Positions 23,538 to 36,159 are shown, counted from the stretch's first letter. The stretch: 64,000 bases of DNA from Diospyros lotus (GCF_014633365.1 NC_068348.1:17130311-17194310); one strand, 5' to 3'. Notes: a model not told the origin generated them from the sequence alone. Numbers and translations: made by a program.

Positions 23538-24546
23538 TGATCACCCTAAAATATACCGCAAGTGTACGGGTCGAACAAGTAATATAATAGTAAGTAAGAA
23601 TATCGTTCCCATGAGAAAAGATTTCAAATACCAAAATTTTAAACTTTCTTTATTATTTTGACAATAAAAAACTCTGGGTTTAATAAAGAATAAAAGAAAA
23701 AGAGTAAATTAATTAATTAATTAATAAAATAAAATTGATTTGAAAGGAAACTTGAATCAAAGAAATCAGAGGATTTTAATAACTAAGACACATGTATGAA
23801 CCTAGCTATGCAATGCAAATCATATATTTTTAGGCTAATGAATTGAAAAATTGAGTATATGACGGCGAAATCTCCTAATGCATTCATTACCTTATTTCTA
23901 GGTTATAACGAGTCTATTCTCATTTAATAACTTCATATATTTCTATGAAAGTTTAACCAAATGAAAACGTATTACAATTTGTGAAATTCCTAGCGTATCG
24001 CTAAAAGTAGCACAAAGAAACAGAATTCTATTTCTAGTCGATTTTACTTTATGGTGTATGGTACCTATGATGTAATCCCCAAACTATCTCCTTTCGGTCT
24101 CAAGATTAGGCATCAAATCATGTAAATAGTGGTCAATTATTCACACGCATTAAATCCCATACCACACAACTCAACATAACACAATTTATTCAATCACATA
24201 AAATTATGAAAAATGCACCATCATAGTTTCGGTCAATACATGGCCTTAGTTTAACAAATTAGTTCATGACAGAATTAATTAAAATCCAAAATAACAGTAG
24301 AAGCATAAGGGAATTTATTAAATAAGGAAGGAAAAGAAAGAATTCCTTAGCCCAGATCTATTTTAGATCTGGGTGTTGGATCTGCGTTGCGTCCGCCTGC
24401 ATCACTGAGCTACTGCTACTGCACGCCGCTTCAATCTTCCTTGCCTTCACTTCGGCTACTCCACCAATTCTCCAATATCCCTGCCTTTGGTTCCTTCCGT
24501 TTCTATCACCTCCCAAGTTCTCTGCCCCATCAATCCTTTGTGTTCT

Positions 24547-24583
<37 letters not shown>

Positions 24584-25181
24584 GTTTCACGCAGAACCCT
24601 AAGACTCCACATTCCACTTATAATATTATTATATTTAAAACTTCATGCCCCAGCCGAGTGCGATTTTGTTCACCCCCTTCAACGGGGGTGACCATCACCC
24701 TCACTATTCATGTGAGGGTGAAAAGCAACGGAACGGCCTGGAATAGTTTTTGATTGCCGTTCCGTTGCTTTTCACCCTCACATGAATAGTGAGGGTGATG
24801 GTCACCCCCGTTGAAGGGGGTGAACAAAATCGCTCTCGCCCCAGCCCATCTCTGCAACTTCACGTAACTTTAATAATAATAATAATATATAATATTTAAT
24901 ATACTATTAATTATATTAACTTTAATTATATTATAATATTTATTTTTTATTTAAATTGTAATATTAATTTATAATATCTTTTATTTTTTATTTTTTTTAT
25001 TTTTATGTTATTTTTAACCCAAACATCAAGTAATATTCCTACAAAATAACAAGAATTATTAAAAATTAAATATATATAAAAGAAACCCAAAACACTAGAC
25101 AATTCTAGATAAAACACATATAAAATACCAAAAAATCTACTCAATTATGGCCAATAAATATATAAATAAATTCCCACATCA
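23538..25181. mobile_element. Solo LTR-like element, 1644 bp, TSD ATGAA
   Basis: It starts TGATCACCCTAAAAT and ends TTCCCACATCA with perfect ATGAA duplications (23533-23537 and 25182-25186). It has 'ccgcaagtgtacgggtcg' near its start, then AT-rich sequence with no coding content. A second, diverged copy of this family opens the window (1-1157). A 182-bp foldback MITE sits inside (24656-24837), and a (TA)n run lies at 24551-24576. Confidence 0.8.
24656..24837. mobile_element. Mutator-like foldback MITE, 182 bp, 9-bp TSD gccccagcc
   Basis: Two inverted arms (24656-24737 and 24756-24837) surround an 18-bp spacer. The inner 78 bp of the arms are identical base for base; across the full 82 bp there is one mismatch (GAGTGCG versus GAGAGCG). 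Each arm also holds smaller palindromes (cacccccttcaacgggggtg; accctcac..gtgagggt). The element is flanked by a perfect 9-bp direct repeat, gccccagcc, at 24647-24655 and 24838-24846. A 9-bp duplication with long inverted arms is the hallmark of Mutator-like elements. Near-perfect arms suggest recent insertion or arm gene conversion. Confidence 0.85.
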
Positions 25182-26015
25182 ATGAACATATCATATGGAA
25201 ATGATGAAGACATATTCGAATGAAGACTAAGTCATTCGAATGTAATTGAAGAAAATAGAAGAGCTATTCGAATGAAGGCTGAGTAATTCGAATAAAAAGG
25301 AGCAACTCAAGAAATCAAGGTGATTCTTTTTTCCCCAAGAGCATTCGGATGAAAATAAGAGCATTTGAATAATGCCTAAATCATTTGAATGTTTAGAAGA
25401 AGTCAAATAGAAAAATTAGAAATTCATTCGAATAGATTCACTGTTACATTCGAATGATAGAAGAAATCACCGTGCAAATGAACAATAAAGCAATCACCGT
25501 GCAAATGAACAATAAAGCATGAAATTCATTGAATGAGCTTAGAACTCATTCGAATGATCCAAGCGGCCAAGGGAAATCAAGCACACATTCGAATGTCTCT
25601 GCTCGCATAATTGAATGAAGACCCGAAAACTCTCTGACATGCGCAAATGGACACGGTGGCTCTAAGGTAAATACAACTAACTTTTTGAACAGCTTTACAC
25701 CAAGTGGTCCCCCTCTTCCATGCGCGACAAGCTTAAAAAAAGCCAACATTCCTCAGAATCAGGTGTGGTGGATAGCCTAGAATACTCAAAAAACACCAAA
25801 AAAGAAAGGATCATTGGAAAGTTTCAAGTCTTTTCCATTTTATCTATTTTGAAATTTCAGTTCTTGTCTGTACTTTAAATATTTGCACTCAAGTTATTGT
25901 TCTCCATTCCTAGTTCTTAGTTGTTCCTGATACGTTGCAAGTTAACTTTCAAGCTGTATTTCATTTTCAGTAATCAATATAACAATAGTTCACCTTGTCC
26001 TCATTATATGTTATC

Positions 26016-26559
26016 GCTTATTTTCATTATCGTCATTATCTACTAAGATTAGTTTTAGTCGTGCACTTCTCATGAAGATATGTGGCTAATCCGAACCTTG
26101 GGCCAAGGCAAGGACGGTGCCCAAAGCCACTGGTAACCCAAAAATAGCATAACTTCAAAGGTTCAATTAACAGAAACAAAGATAGCTTGAGAAATGTTCT
26201 TAATGAAAACCTCAGGCTTGGATTGGTTCGTATGCCTAACTTAGAGTTTCTATGCCATGTATGGGAATTGCTTGACCTGGAAACGTTCTCATACCCAAGG
26301 CCCCGAGTAATGATCTTGCTAAACGTTATTTATACACTGATTTATCATAACTGCTTAGCATAGAGTCTCCATGCGATGTATGGAGGTTACTTAGACAAAG
26401 AGTTATCATTATCTCAATAGTATATTTAATGATTAAACTCCAAGCTATTTGAACTTTCATTTATAGCAAAGAAAGCTATATGGGAAATCAGTTGGGTTTG
26501 GCACCAGATTTGTCTTGACCCAAGAACCCACCATATCCAGATTACAGTGGAGAGGATGA
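26016..26559 (+). other. Leader-like stretch before gag, no gene seen
   Basis: No recognised gene. Two similar passages ('tatgccatgtatggga' near 26251 and 'catgcgatgtatggag' near 26371) suggest a local duplication of ~120 bp. An ATG at 26480 opens a frame that soon stops before recognisable gag. No primer-binding site was found. Confidence 0.4.
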
Positions 26560-27258
26560 GAAGGTGAACTATGTGACTTTATGTTGCAAGGCGAAGCCAA
26601 ACGATGATGGAAGGTAGTGAAAAGTGTTATGGCCACCCCAACACCAGCGGGTACACCCTACATCCACTGAGAGCAATTCAAGGAGCCATTTAACGATAAA
26701 TATTTTTCGGTTAGCTTAAGGATGGCAAAGGAAAGGGAATTCATGGATCTGAAGCAAGCAGGAGACATGAACATGGCTCAGTACGAGGACACTTTTACTC
26801 GACTGGTCAAATACATGCCAATATATGAGTTGGACGAAAGAATCAAGGTGTAGAAGTTTCTAAGAGGGCTAAAGCTAAGGGTTCAGAAGGCCCTTAGTAA
26901 TATAAGTACGGAGTCTTATGCTGAGGTGGTACGGCAAGCAATGGTTGCCAAGGCTAATTGGAATCGAATTGACTCTATTCAGGGAGCTAACCAGCAAGCC
27001 TCCAATCCTAAGTCAAGTCCCGAAGAGAAGTTGGACCCCAAGAAAGTTCAGTTCAAGCCCGGCAAGTCCAGCGTTAAATGCAGCAAACTACACACTGGAA
27101 GGCCTTGCAGACAAGGAATGAGTGGTTGCTGCACCTGTGGGGACGAAGGACACCTCAATCGAGATTACCTAAAGAAAGGACCAATATGCTTCAACTGTCA
27201 CCAGTTGAGGCATTTATCAAGGGATTACCCAAAACCAAGATTGTCGGGGCATTTTTAG
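26560..27258 (+). pseudogene. Chromovirus gag with two altered zinc knuckles
   Basis: Readable gag motifs are in order: LMLQGEAKRWWK, EQFKEPFNDKYFS, KEREFMDLKQAGDMNMAQYE, LDERIKV*KFLRGL, then AMVAKANWNRID. Two knuckles follow (27126-27225): C-X2-C-X4-H-X4 ending in Y instead of C in both (GHLNRDY and RHLSRDY). Each change is TGC to TAC. Stops at HWE-like TGA (26670) and KVQKF-like TAG (26853) are single transitions from TGG and CAG. Gag packages the element's RNA; this copy cannot. Confidence 0.85.
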
Positions 27259-27780
27259 GTGCCAGCATTGAATTCGAGAACTCAGCAAGGGAGGGTGTTC
27301 AACTTGACACATCAGGACATGGCTGAGGACCCGACCGTCATTCAAGGTACCATGTTTACCTTTGGTCTCCCTATGCATGTTTTGATAGACTCAGGAGCAA
27401 ACCACTCCTTTATTTCACATGCATTATTTGAATTATTAGGGGAAGAACCAAAAAATCTAAATTGTCATATGATAATAGCAACCTCTATGGGGAAATCTCT
27501 AGAAACCTCATCAAGATATAAAAATAAGAAAATTCAGATAGGGGAACTGAGTTCTTGGTAGATTTAGTCCTTCGCGAATTTTGAGACTTCGATATAATTT
27601 TAAGAATGGATTTCCTAACCAAGTAGGACGCCACCTTAGATTGTAAGGCTAAGGTAGTTAGTCTCAAGAATGGAAACTCGATTATTAAATTTTGGGGACA
27701 AGGTGGAATAAATTATCAAAAATGGGTCTCAGCCCTAAAGGTTGATAAAATGTTACGAAATGGAGCTTTAGGGTATCTGG
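27259..27780 (+). pseudogene. Chromovirus protease
   Basis: The frame 27259-27561 carries VFNLTHQDMAEDPTVIQGT and the aspartic-protease active site VLIDSGANHSF at about 27376-27408, intact. It is followed by sequence with shifted frames, including ILRMDFL-like residues near 27600 where the family has the ILGMDWL motif. It would cut the polyprotein; in this copy the frame stops at 27559-27561. Confidence 0.8.
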
Positions 27781-28636
27781 CACACATTTAAGAAAATATA
27801 GAAGTCTCTGTAGAACTAAGAAATGTGTTAATTGTCAAAGAATTTGGAGATGTGTTTCCTGAGGAATTACCAGGATTGCCCTCACAACGAGACATTGAGT
27901 TTTTAATAGAAATTATGCCAAGGGCTAACCCCATCTCCATACCACCCTATAGGATGGCTCCCAAAGAATTGAGGGAACAGAAGATCTAGCTTCAAAAATT
28001 ATTGGATGACGGATTCATTAGACCCAATATGTCACCTTAGGGAGCGTCGATCCTTTTTGTTAAGAAGAAAGATGGAAGCTTGAGAATGTGCATAGATTAT
28101 CAGCAATTGAATAAGGTGACCATTAAGAATAAATACCCGCTTCCAAGAATTGAGGAATTATTTGACCAATTACAACGTGTAAAGTTCTTTTCAAAGATAG
28201 ACCTAAGATTGGGGTACTGTTAATTGAGGATCAAAGTTGGCGACATGCCCAAGACAGCATTTGGATCTCGATATGGTCATTGTGAATTCCCAGTCATGCT
28301 ATTTGGACTGACCAACGCCCCAGTGACATTCATGGACATGATGAATCGAGTTTTTAAGCCACACTTGGACAAATTTGTAATAGTGTTCATCGACAACATT
28401 TTGGTTTTCTCATCTTCCGAGGAAGAACACGAAAACCACCTGAGGATTGTACTACAAATGTTGAGAGAACATAAGTTGTACATAAGTTTACCAAATGTGA
28501 ATTTTGGATAAGTCAAGTGGCTTTCTTAGGGCATGTCATATCAGCTGAAGGAATATTCGTTGACCCAATAAAGGTATCAGCAATAAGGGAATGAAACTAG
28601 CCCAGTACCGTTATAAAAATTAAAAGTTTCCTTGGG
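27781..28636 (+). pseudogene. Chromovirus reverse transcriptase
   Basis: Motifs are in order: [77 protein letters not shown], then from 28224 [18 protein letters not shown] and LFGLTNAP. The catalytic box reads [10 protein letters not shown] (28384-28413): the second aspartate of the usual F-I-D-D is N, so the enzyme would be dead even without stops. Stops at 27988, 28038 and 28221 correspond to CAG to TAG, TGG to TAG and CAA to TAA. A frameshift follows NVNFG near 28509. Confidence 0.88.
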
Positions 28637-29287
28637 TTGGTCAAGTATTATAGAAAGTTTATAGAAGGGTTCTCGAAGATAGCTTCACCCCTTATGAAGC
28701 TAACTCAAAAAGGTGTGAAGTTTAAATGGAACGAGAAATGTGAAAGGAGTTTTCAGACGCTTAAAGAAAGACTCACAACCACCCCAGTTTTAGCCATGCC
28801 AAATGGGTCTGGAGGTTATATGGTGTACACTAATGCCGTGAAGAATGGATTGGGATGCGTGCTAATGCAGTACGAAAAGGTAATCGCCTACGAATCTTGA
28901 CAACTGAAAAGACATGAACAAAATTACCCAACCCACGATTTAGAATTGGTTGCTGTAGTGTTCGCCCTGAAAGTTTGGAGACACTACTTATACGACGAAA
29001 AACTTAAAATCTTCACCGATCATAAGAGTTTACAATATGTATTCTCCTATAAAGATCTTAACATAAGACAACGTCGATGGATGGAATTCCTAAAGGATTA
29101 TTATTATGCCATTCAGTATCATCTTGATAAAGCCAACGTAATGGTCTATGCCCTAAGTAGAAATAAATCAGTGTGTATGGCTAGAATGATGGTGTCTGAA
29201 TGGGAGTTAGTTGAAGCTTTCAGTCTGATGATAGTGGGAGTTGCTCCGAATGGAAATTCAGTCTACGTAGCCAGTCTCACCGTCTAG
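28637..29287 (+). pseudogene. Chromovirus RNase H region
   Basis: It holds YYRKFIEGFSKIASPL at the RT thumb, then RNase H: VYTNAVKNGLGCVLMQ (family D-A-S at the first catalytic aspartate reads T-N-A here), [32 protein letters not shown] with the later catalytic aspartate, and the linker [19 protein letters not shown] at 28898 replaces the arginine of SRQLK (CGA to TGA), splitting it into two frames (28637-28900 and 28946-29287). Confidence 0.85.
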
Positions 29288-29293
29288 TCAGAA

Positions 29294-30491
29294 ATGATAG
29301 AGCAAATACGACAAGCTCTCCCTGAAGATCACAGAGTAAAATTATGGGTTAACGAGCAAGGTCAAGTAAAGACCTCAAAATTTGAATTAAGAGATGGCAT
29401 ACTCCGATTTCAGGGAAGAATATATGTGTCACGAATGAAGGAGCTAAGAGAAGCAATTTTGAAAGAAGCCCATCGATCTAGATATTCGATCCACCCAAGA
29501 AGTACCAAGATGTACAGAGACTTAAAAAATGTGTATTGGTGGCCTGTAATGAAGAAGAACATTACAAGATGCTTTGGGCAGTGTGATATATGTCAGAAGG
29601 TAAAAATTAGGCATCAAAGACCAGGTGGCAGTTTACAACCATTGAAAATTCTAGAATGGAAATGGGAGCACATCACCATGGATTTCGTGACAGGTTTACC
29701 AAGAAGCCCTAAGGGAAATGACGTCATACGGGTGATTGTAGACAGACTAACCAAGTCTGCTCATTTTTTGGCTATGAAGGTAAGTCAACCTATAAATAAG
29801 CTGGCTCAACAATACATCAACGAAATTGTTAGACTACATGGTGTGCCAGTAAGCATTGTCTCAGACTGTGATCCAAGGTTCACCTCAAGGTTTTGGGGTA
29901 GTCTGCAAAAGTGTTTAGGCACTCATCTTAGGTTAACTACGGCCTATCATCCCCAAACTGATGGTTAATTAGAAAAAGGCCCATTCAGACCTTAGAAGAT
30001 ATGTTGAGAGCATATGCTCTAGATTTTTTAGGAAGTTGGAAAGAGCACCTGCCGTTGTGGAGTTTGCCTATAATAATAGCCATCATAGTAGTATTGGTAT
30101 GGCTCCCTATGAAGCGTTATATGGACGCAGATGTAGATCCCCAGTATATTGGACTGAAGTTGGAGACCGACAAGTATTAGGTCTCGAGATAGCTCAGATG
30201 ACTATCGAAAAGATAAAGACCATACAAGACATAATCAAAGAGGCTCAAAGTTGTCAAAAGTCTTATGGTGATGTCAGACGAAGAGACTTAGAATTTCAAG
30301 TCAGCGACAAAGTGTACTTAAAGTTACCTCCTTTAAGGATGACAACTCAGAGCCACAAGAAGGGTAAGTTAAGACCTAGATATATTGGATCACACGACAT
30401 CATAGAAAGAATCGAGCTAGCGGTATATTTACTCGCTTTGCCCATGACTTTATCCAATCTACATGATGTGTTCCATATGTTGCAGCTCTAG
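29294..30491 (+). pseudogene. Chromovirus integrase
   Basis: The zinc domain has H, H, C and C in [11 protein letters not shown] and FGQCDICQ (29468-29600). The core has MDFVTGLP with the first catalytic aspartate (29680), [24 protein letters not shown] with the second aspartate (29866), then [12 protein letters not shown] at 29966 (from CAA) and a frameshift follow. The C-terminal part resumes at 30036 with EFAYNNSHHSSIGMAPYEALY, GRRCRSPVYW and DKVYLKLPPLR. This part would insert the element's cDNA; the copy is inactive. Confidence 0.88.
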
Positions 30492-30700
30492 AAGCTGAGT
30501 TAGATCCATCTCAAGTAATGCCAATAGAAGCCGCCGAAGTACAAGAGAATCTTTCTTTTCTCGAGAGACCAGTCAAAATTTTGGACCGAATAAATCAAGT
30601 TCTGAGGAACAAGACAATTCCACTGGTTTAAGTGTTGTGGAGGAATCCAGTAAGCGAGGAGTTAATGTGGGCAACGTGAAGCGGATATGAGAAGCAATTT
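30492..30700 (+). pseudogene. Integrase C-terminal chromodomain remnant
   Basis: After DVFHMLQL the sequence reads in shifted frames ERPVKILDRINQVLRNKTIPL, V*VLWRNP and EELMW, the layout of the plant chromovirus (Tekay-like) chromodomain, where VKVLWRNH..EEATWE is usual. In known chromoviruses this domain helps direct integration to chromatin. A TAA stop lies in KTIPLV*V. Confidence 0.75.
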
Positions 30701-30770
30701 TCCATTTTTGTTCGAAGAATCAGTAGGTAGAATGGATGTAGAATGAGCAAATTTTGAGGACGAAATTTTT

Positions 30771-30785
30771 GCAAGCAGGGGAGAA
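30771..30785 (+). other. Polypurine tract before the 3' LTR
   Basis: 'aagcaggggagaa' directly precedes the LTR start TGTAATGTCCC, the position of the plus-strand primer. Confidence 0.65.
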
Positions 30786-33143
30786 TGTAATGTCCCAAAT
30801 CAAAATGAATAAATATATAATTATTTCATGAAATATTGCATATTTGGTAGAAATAATGGAATCTAGGAGATAGTTTAAGGGATCTGAATAGCCAAATCGT
30901 AAGAAGAGAGTACCCCAGGACATGCATGTTAAAAAAAAGAGATATCCATAACAAGCCGAGAGAAGTCAAATCAGGAACGATTTTTGGTACAACTTTGAAT
31001 CAAATTGGAAAACCAAATAGATGTAAGAGGCTTCCGAAAAGGCAATGGAACCTTCATAGAAGACAAATATGGCATAAGGAGCAACCCTTTAGTGGTTTCA
31101 AGAAGAAACGAAAGGGTTTACGGCCAAAATGAAGATTAGGCCCTAAGTGTAATTTTTTAAAATTCCCAAGGTAGGTCGAAGCGACATTTTTTTATTAAAA
31201 CTTTGGGGGTCAAATGAGAATTTAGAATGTAAGGGTCTAAATAGAAATGTTGGAAAACCTAGGGGCCTTGTGGAAACAGCCAAAATGTAATTCGAAAAAT
31301 AAGATGACTGATAGTGTAAATTCCAAAAGAGCTTGGAATCCATCGCCGACGAAGCTCCATCCCATCACCAAATTCAGCCATGGAAGACTTCAGAAAGTAG
31401 TGAGGGACCTCGGGGCAAGGCTCTAGGATAAATCTTGGCCGACAATCAGCCTTGGTATGGCCGGAAAGTGGCCATTTAAATCGAGGGTTTTGAGTGTTGT
31501 TTTCGGTGGATTTGGACTCATATAGGATAAGTATAAGTGCTTGGGACCCTGATAAGGACAACCATTAGCGATTAGAGGCCCGATTTTGGCTATAAATACA
31601 AGAAGTTTAGCCGAGGGTCTTAAAAAAAATTGAGGTTCAAATCGACATCGTTTTCAAACGAATTGAGGGATGAAATTAAGGGGCTTTTGTTACCCATGAG
31701 TTGATGATCTATTCTGGAAATTTGAGGCGTTTTAGTGGTCATTTGAGGTGGTTTGGGGCTTAATCGAAAAATAAAGGCGGGCGACGGGGCCGAGCCTGTA
31801 AACAGCCATTTGAAGCACCTCCAGACCTTCTTTAGAGCATCGGGGCATACCATCGTGATCGGTTGGAAGAGAGCTTCAAGGTCGTGTGGTTGATTTCGTC
31901 ATCGGTGATCGTCGGTGCTGGAAAAGACGACCGGCGCGTGAAGCTCAGGGGCCGCCACTCGCCCTAACGCATGCGGGCACGTAGCCAGTTAGGTTTTCTT
32001 GAATTTTTTTTTTAAATTCCTAAAAAATTATTTTAGGATAATTGGTGAAAAATGATTTGGAAAAATATTGATGTAGGTATTTATTTTGGAATTGCAAGAG
32101 AAAATAGTTGGAGAAAAATAGTGAAAAAGGAAAGAAAATTATGAAAAATAGGTTTTATTAATTATTTAAATAAATATCTTGAATAAGGTGCTTCGTGACT
32201 TGAGGTGAAGTAGTTAGTGTGAATTTTGAAGTTTGGCATGAAAACCAAGGCAAGTGCACGCTTTTGGAGATATTCTAAACTTTGTAAAAGGTAAGTGGTA
32301 CTATTTAACTAGATTTAGTTTATGAAAATAGCTTGTAAGTGGTTCGACCCCAAAAACCTGATTTTATGTAAATGTTTTCATCATGTTGTTATGCATTGAT
32401 GTGAACATGTCATGTAGATTGCATTTACATTAATTGATGACAAAGTATGCATATGAGCATAATGAGATTCACAGTCATACGTTGCATGGGTTTGGGACTA
32501 GGTACTGGCGTCGTTGCTATGCTATGGGTGCACCCATACACCTCAGTCTAGCAAAGAGACTGTAAAAATGGCTGGTAATCTTAAGGTGCAGTCAACCCAA
32601 ACATAAGAGTTATGATGTTATGTGCATTGCATTCATACACATGCATTATATGACGTACCCTTACTTAGATGATTCAGCATCTAATGTAGGCCTTACCCCT
32701 GGAACATTCAAACATTCCAAATGGGGTTTGCAACGAAGGCACAGAAATGGATGATGTGTAACGATTCAAGACGTTACAGATGCAATAAAGTTATTTATGT
32801 ATTTTGTTTTCTGTATGAGTATCCAAACATGTATCAGTCATGTTATGTTATGTTTCGTGTCATGTTGAAAACTTATGTTATGTTTCAAGTCATGTTGAAA
32901 AACTTATAATGAATAGTCTTGTATTATGGATTGTGTTTGAAACGGTCATGTAATATTAATATGGTTCGAGGTATGTTTAGGTTCAATTATTGCTTTCGCT
33001 TTTTGATGAATGCCTAGCCTAGCACATTTTAGGCAGGGAGTAGGGAAATTTTGGAATTAAATTATTATGAGTTATTTTTTTAAAAAAAAAATATAGTCAA
33101 AATTTCCTAAGTCATAACATGCCCAGGAAAATGGGGTGTTATA
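30786..33143 (+). mobile_element. 3' LTR of the chromovirus, 2358 bp
   Basis: It starts TGTAATGTCCC after the polypurine tract and ends AAATGGGGTGTTATA, with the expected CA apparently mutated. TATAAATA is at 31591-31598. Part of it (31662-32625) matches 22076-23040. The segment near 32690 (cctggaacattcaaacattcc) is shared with the LTR at 35276-42847 (near 42270) and, inverted, with 2390-4892. Short frames on either strand show no domain. It is followed directly by the ~104-bp tandem repeat. Confidence 0.8.
31591..31598 (+). promoter_or_regulatory. TATA box of the 30786-33143 LTR
   Basis: TATAAATA about 805 bp into the LTR. Confidence 0.5.
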
Positions 33144-33347
33144 GATAAGATAGGGTTAGATATGGGGAATCAAATCCAATGGGTGAGGTTTGATGATATC
33201 CAATCAACAGTAGTTCGCATAACGTGGTCAGACTTGTGGATAAGATAGGGTTAAATATGGGGAATCAAATCCAATGGGTGAGGTTTAATGATATCCAATC
33301 AACAGTTATGATGTAAGTTCGCATAATGAGGTCAGACATGTGGAAGA
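33144..33347. repeat. ~104-bp tandem repeat, left part of a split array
   Basis: There are two units, at 33144-33238 (95 bp, missing 'gattgtgatgca') and 33239-33342, each starting gataagatagggtta. The right part of the same array is at 43506-43830. Confidence 0.85.
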
Positions 33348-35957
33348 TGTAATACCCGAGATCTTTCATATTCAAGGAAATAGAATATCTCCAAAGGATC
33401 ATAGGGAGTCAAGGGCAAAATTATAATTTTGAAGCTAGGGTAAAAGTGAAATTTTTGAAAAGTATGAGGCAAGAGTGCAACTTTTGGAAAGGTTGCGAAT
33501 GTGAGGTTACATTTCAATATGATTTTCAATTCCAAAACACATTCCAATATAGCTTTATCACTTTGGATTTCAAAACCTATTCAAATACAACTTTGGATCA
33601 TTTTGGATTCCTAATCCTATTTAAATCAAATTTGGGGACATGTGGCAAGCAATCATTGGCCGATTGGGGATAAGATTGAAGCCTCATAATGACCCCTCGA
33701 GGTGGCAACATGTGGTTGGCCAAGAAAGTCTACAAATAGGGCCACGGGGTTATTCACAAAGCATTCCAAGTGATTTTGAGGTAAATTTATGCCAAATTGA
33801 GGGAATCAAATAGGAGGATCTTGTTCTTGAGAGAGATTGGAGAATTATGCAAAAACAAGAAGTAACAGCAGTGGAGAAACGAGGGAAAATGGGCCTCGCC
33901 AAAGTTTTAATGTCTTCACTGGAATTCAAACCAAACAGTCAGAAAAATCATGAGGTAATTTCGATTTCTTGCTATATTCATGTAGAAGGGGAAGAGAGTG
34001 AGTCATAGGTTCAAACAGGGGTCGAATCAGAGCAAAAATGAGGGAGATATGGCCAAAAAACCAGAGGGGTTGCTCACTATCACTAGAGAAGAAGGCAGCG
34101 TGTGCAGTACACGTATCAGGGAAGGCCGCACATGTAGGTACATGGGCCCTCTTCTCGAGTCACGTAAGGGCGCGTCCCAGCTCCTTTTTCCTTCAAATTT
34201 CACACACAAGTAAATTAAAACATTTAGAACAATCCTATGTAAAAATATCTGATGTTTTGTTTACAAGTACTAGCATTTTCTGTAGAAAAATTGTTGAATC
34301 TGCCATTAAATAGGCAAGCTCCTCTTCCTTTATTTCTTTTATGTAAGTTCCTAACCCTCTTATAGATTTTGAGTTATTTCTTCTTCCGATTTTGTTTGTA
34401 AGCTCTTGTTGTAAACTCATATTGCACTATCCTCTTTGATATTAAATAGTCTGATCCAATTTATTTTTTTGGCCTGTAACATTAAATCCAATTGAGCCAC
34501 GCTTGTAATCTCAACGAGGGTCTCGAATCGCCCTCAACTTCCTAAGGAATGGAGCGTTATTGTTAGGGTCAGATGACACAGGGATTTGTGTCTCCTTGCG
34601 AAGGGAATGGTATGTGTGAATTTATGGGTGTTAAGGATGTGGGGTGCAAAGCTATTGGCTGGCAACCGCTGAGTCATGGCAGTCGATTGTTGGATGTATG
34701 GGCGCCAACTATCGATCATTGTTACAAGCCACAGATGAGCCAAGAAAGCTGGTACTTCTAGTCACCCACCTCTGTTATTGCGCATATCATGATATTGTGT
34801 GATGCATGGAGTTTGGGTTGCATTCATTAGGGAGACATGATTTGTATGTGATGGGGTTTATGCACATTAGCATGACCTGATTGGTCTAAGAGCCGACTTG
34901 GGTATATTAGGTGAGCATATGCATTTAGAGCATTTCGTATGTGTGGGTTCTTATATGGGCGTAGCATGGCTTGATGCTTGGTTTATGGGGGGCCTTGACA
35001 TCACGTTGATGCTACAAAAGTGATTACATTTGTTATATGTTGTATTGCATGGTGAGCAAGAGTGACTATGAGGATGCGTTAGGCCGTGTTACGATGATAT
35101 GTTATTATGATATGTTATGGTGATACGTTAGGATGATATCTTATGATGATGATAGGAAAAATGATGTTATGATGATAGGAAAAGGCATATTATGAATGAT
35201 AGGAAAATCCAATTGATGAATGACAGGAAAAGCCAAATGAGATGGTAAAAGGTATGTTAGGAATAATGATATGGTTGTAATACCTAAGAATTTCTAGAGG
35301 ACTCAAGAGTAATTTTAACTTGGGCCTTAGGTGAACTTTTCAAAAGATTTGGGACTTAAGTATAATTTCTTACAGTTATCAGTATCGAATCGACTGTAGG
35401 GAGTGCCCTGGAAGCTAGATATCTAAGGAAAATGATATAGTATTGACGTGCATTTCAAGGCAAAATTTATGGCATCAAAAAAATCGAATTAGAAATTGTT
35501 TTCGGTATAGTTATGATTCAGGCTAAAAAATTGAATTGTCGTAGGGGACCTCCGGGAAGTCAATGAAACCTTGAGGGGGCTCCGATTTTATGTAAGGATC
35601 AACCTTGAAATGGTTTCAAGATGAAACAAAGGTCCCGTGAGGGAGCTGGGATGAAATCGTCCTTATCAAGTAATCTTGGAGTTATTAATTTTGCATTTTT
35701 AGTATCGTAATGCAAATTAATTTGATATTTAAGGATGTAATTGCAATTTGATAATTGCCCAAATTAAATAAGGATGAAATATCGGGTTTAAATGTGCAAT
35801 TTCCTATTTATATTGGTGTAATATATAAATATATATATATTTGTGCGCGTGTGTGCGTCGCCATGCCTCTGCAACTAAGTCTTCCGCAAGTAGAGTGTTA
35901 TATACGTAAGAAGTGATGGCCAAGGCAGGGGAGTCGATAGTGAGGCAGTGCATTGAC

Positions 35958-35965
35958 TATAAATA
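35958..35965 (+). promoter_or_regulatory. TATA box of the 35276-42847 LTR
   Basis: TATAAATA about 190 bp before the CACTA insertion. Confidence 0.5.
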
Positions 35966-36159
35966 GGGAAGCAATTGAGAGGAGAAAGGGAAGTAAGTAA
36001 TGGCCGAGAGAGGGCAGAGAGCAAATGGAAAGATTGAGAGAGAGTTGGAGCCGAGGAAGGCTAGCTAGAGGCAACGAGATTGGCGGTGAGATGGTAGTCG
36101 GTTGGTTGGTGGTTGGTGGCCAAGATGAGGGCCGAAAGTGGCCGCAACAATAACTACAA

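Larger units (their letters stand above)
23041..26015 (+). mobile_element. LTR-like insertion rich in ATTCGAATG, split by 23538-25181
   Basis: It begins TGATTGATGC immediately after the broken LTR. ATTCGAATG and variants are dense at 23215-23535 and 25190-25620, about 25 copies in total. The two halves join across the solo LTR 23538-25181. Later sequence (25750-26015) is non-coding; 'gttat' occurs at both ends (before 23041 and at about 26003), a possible target duplication, but the right end does not finish in CA. The right boundary is uncertain. Confidence 0.5.
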
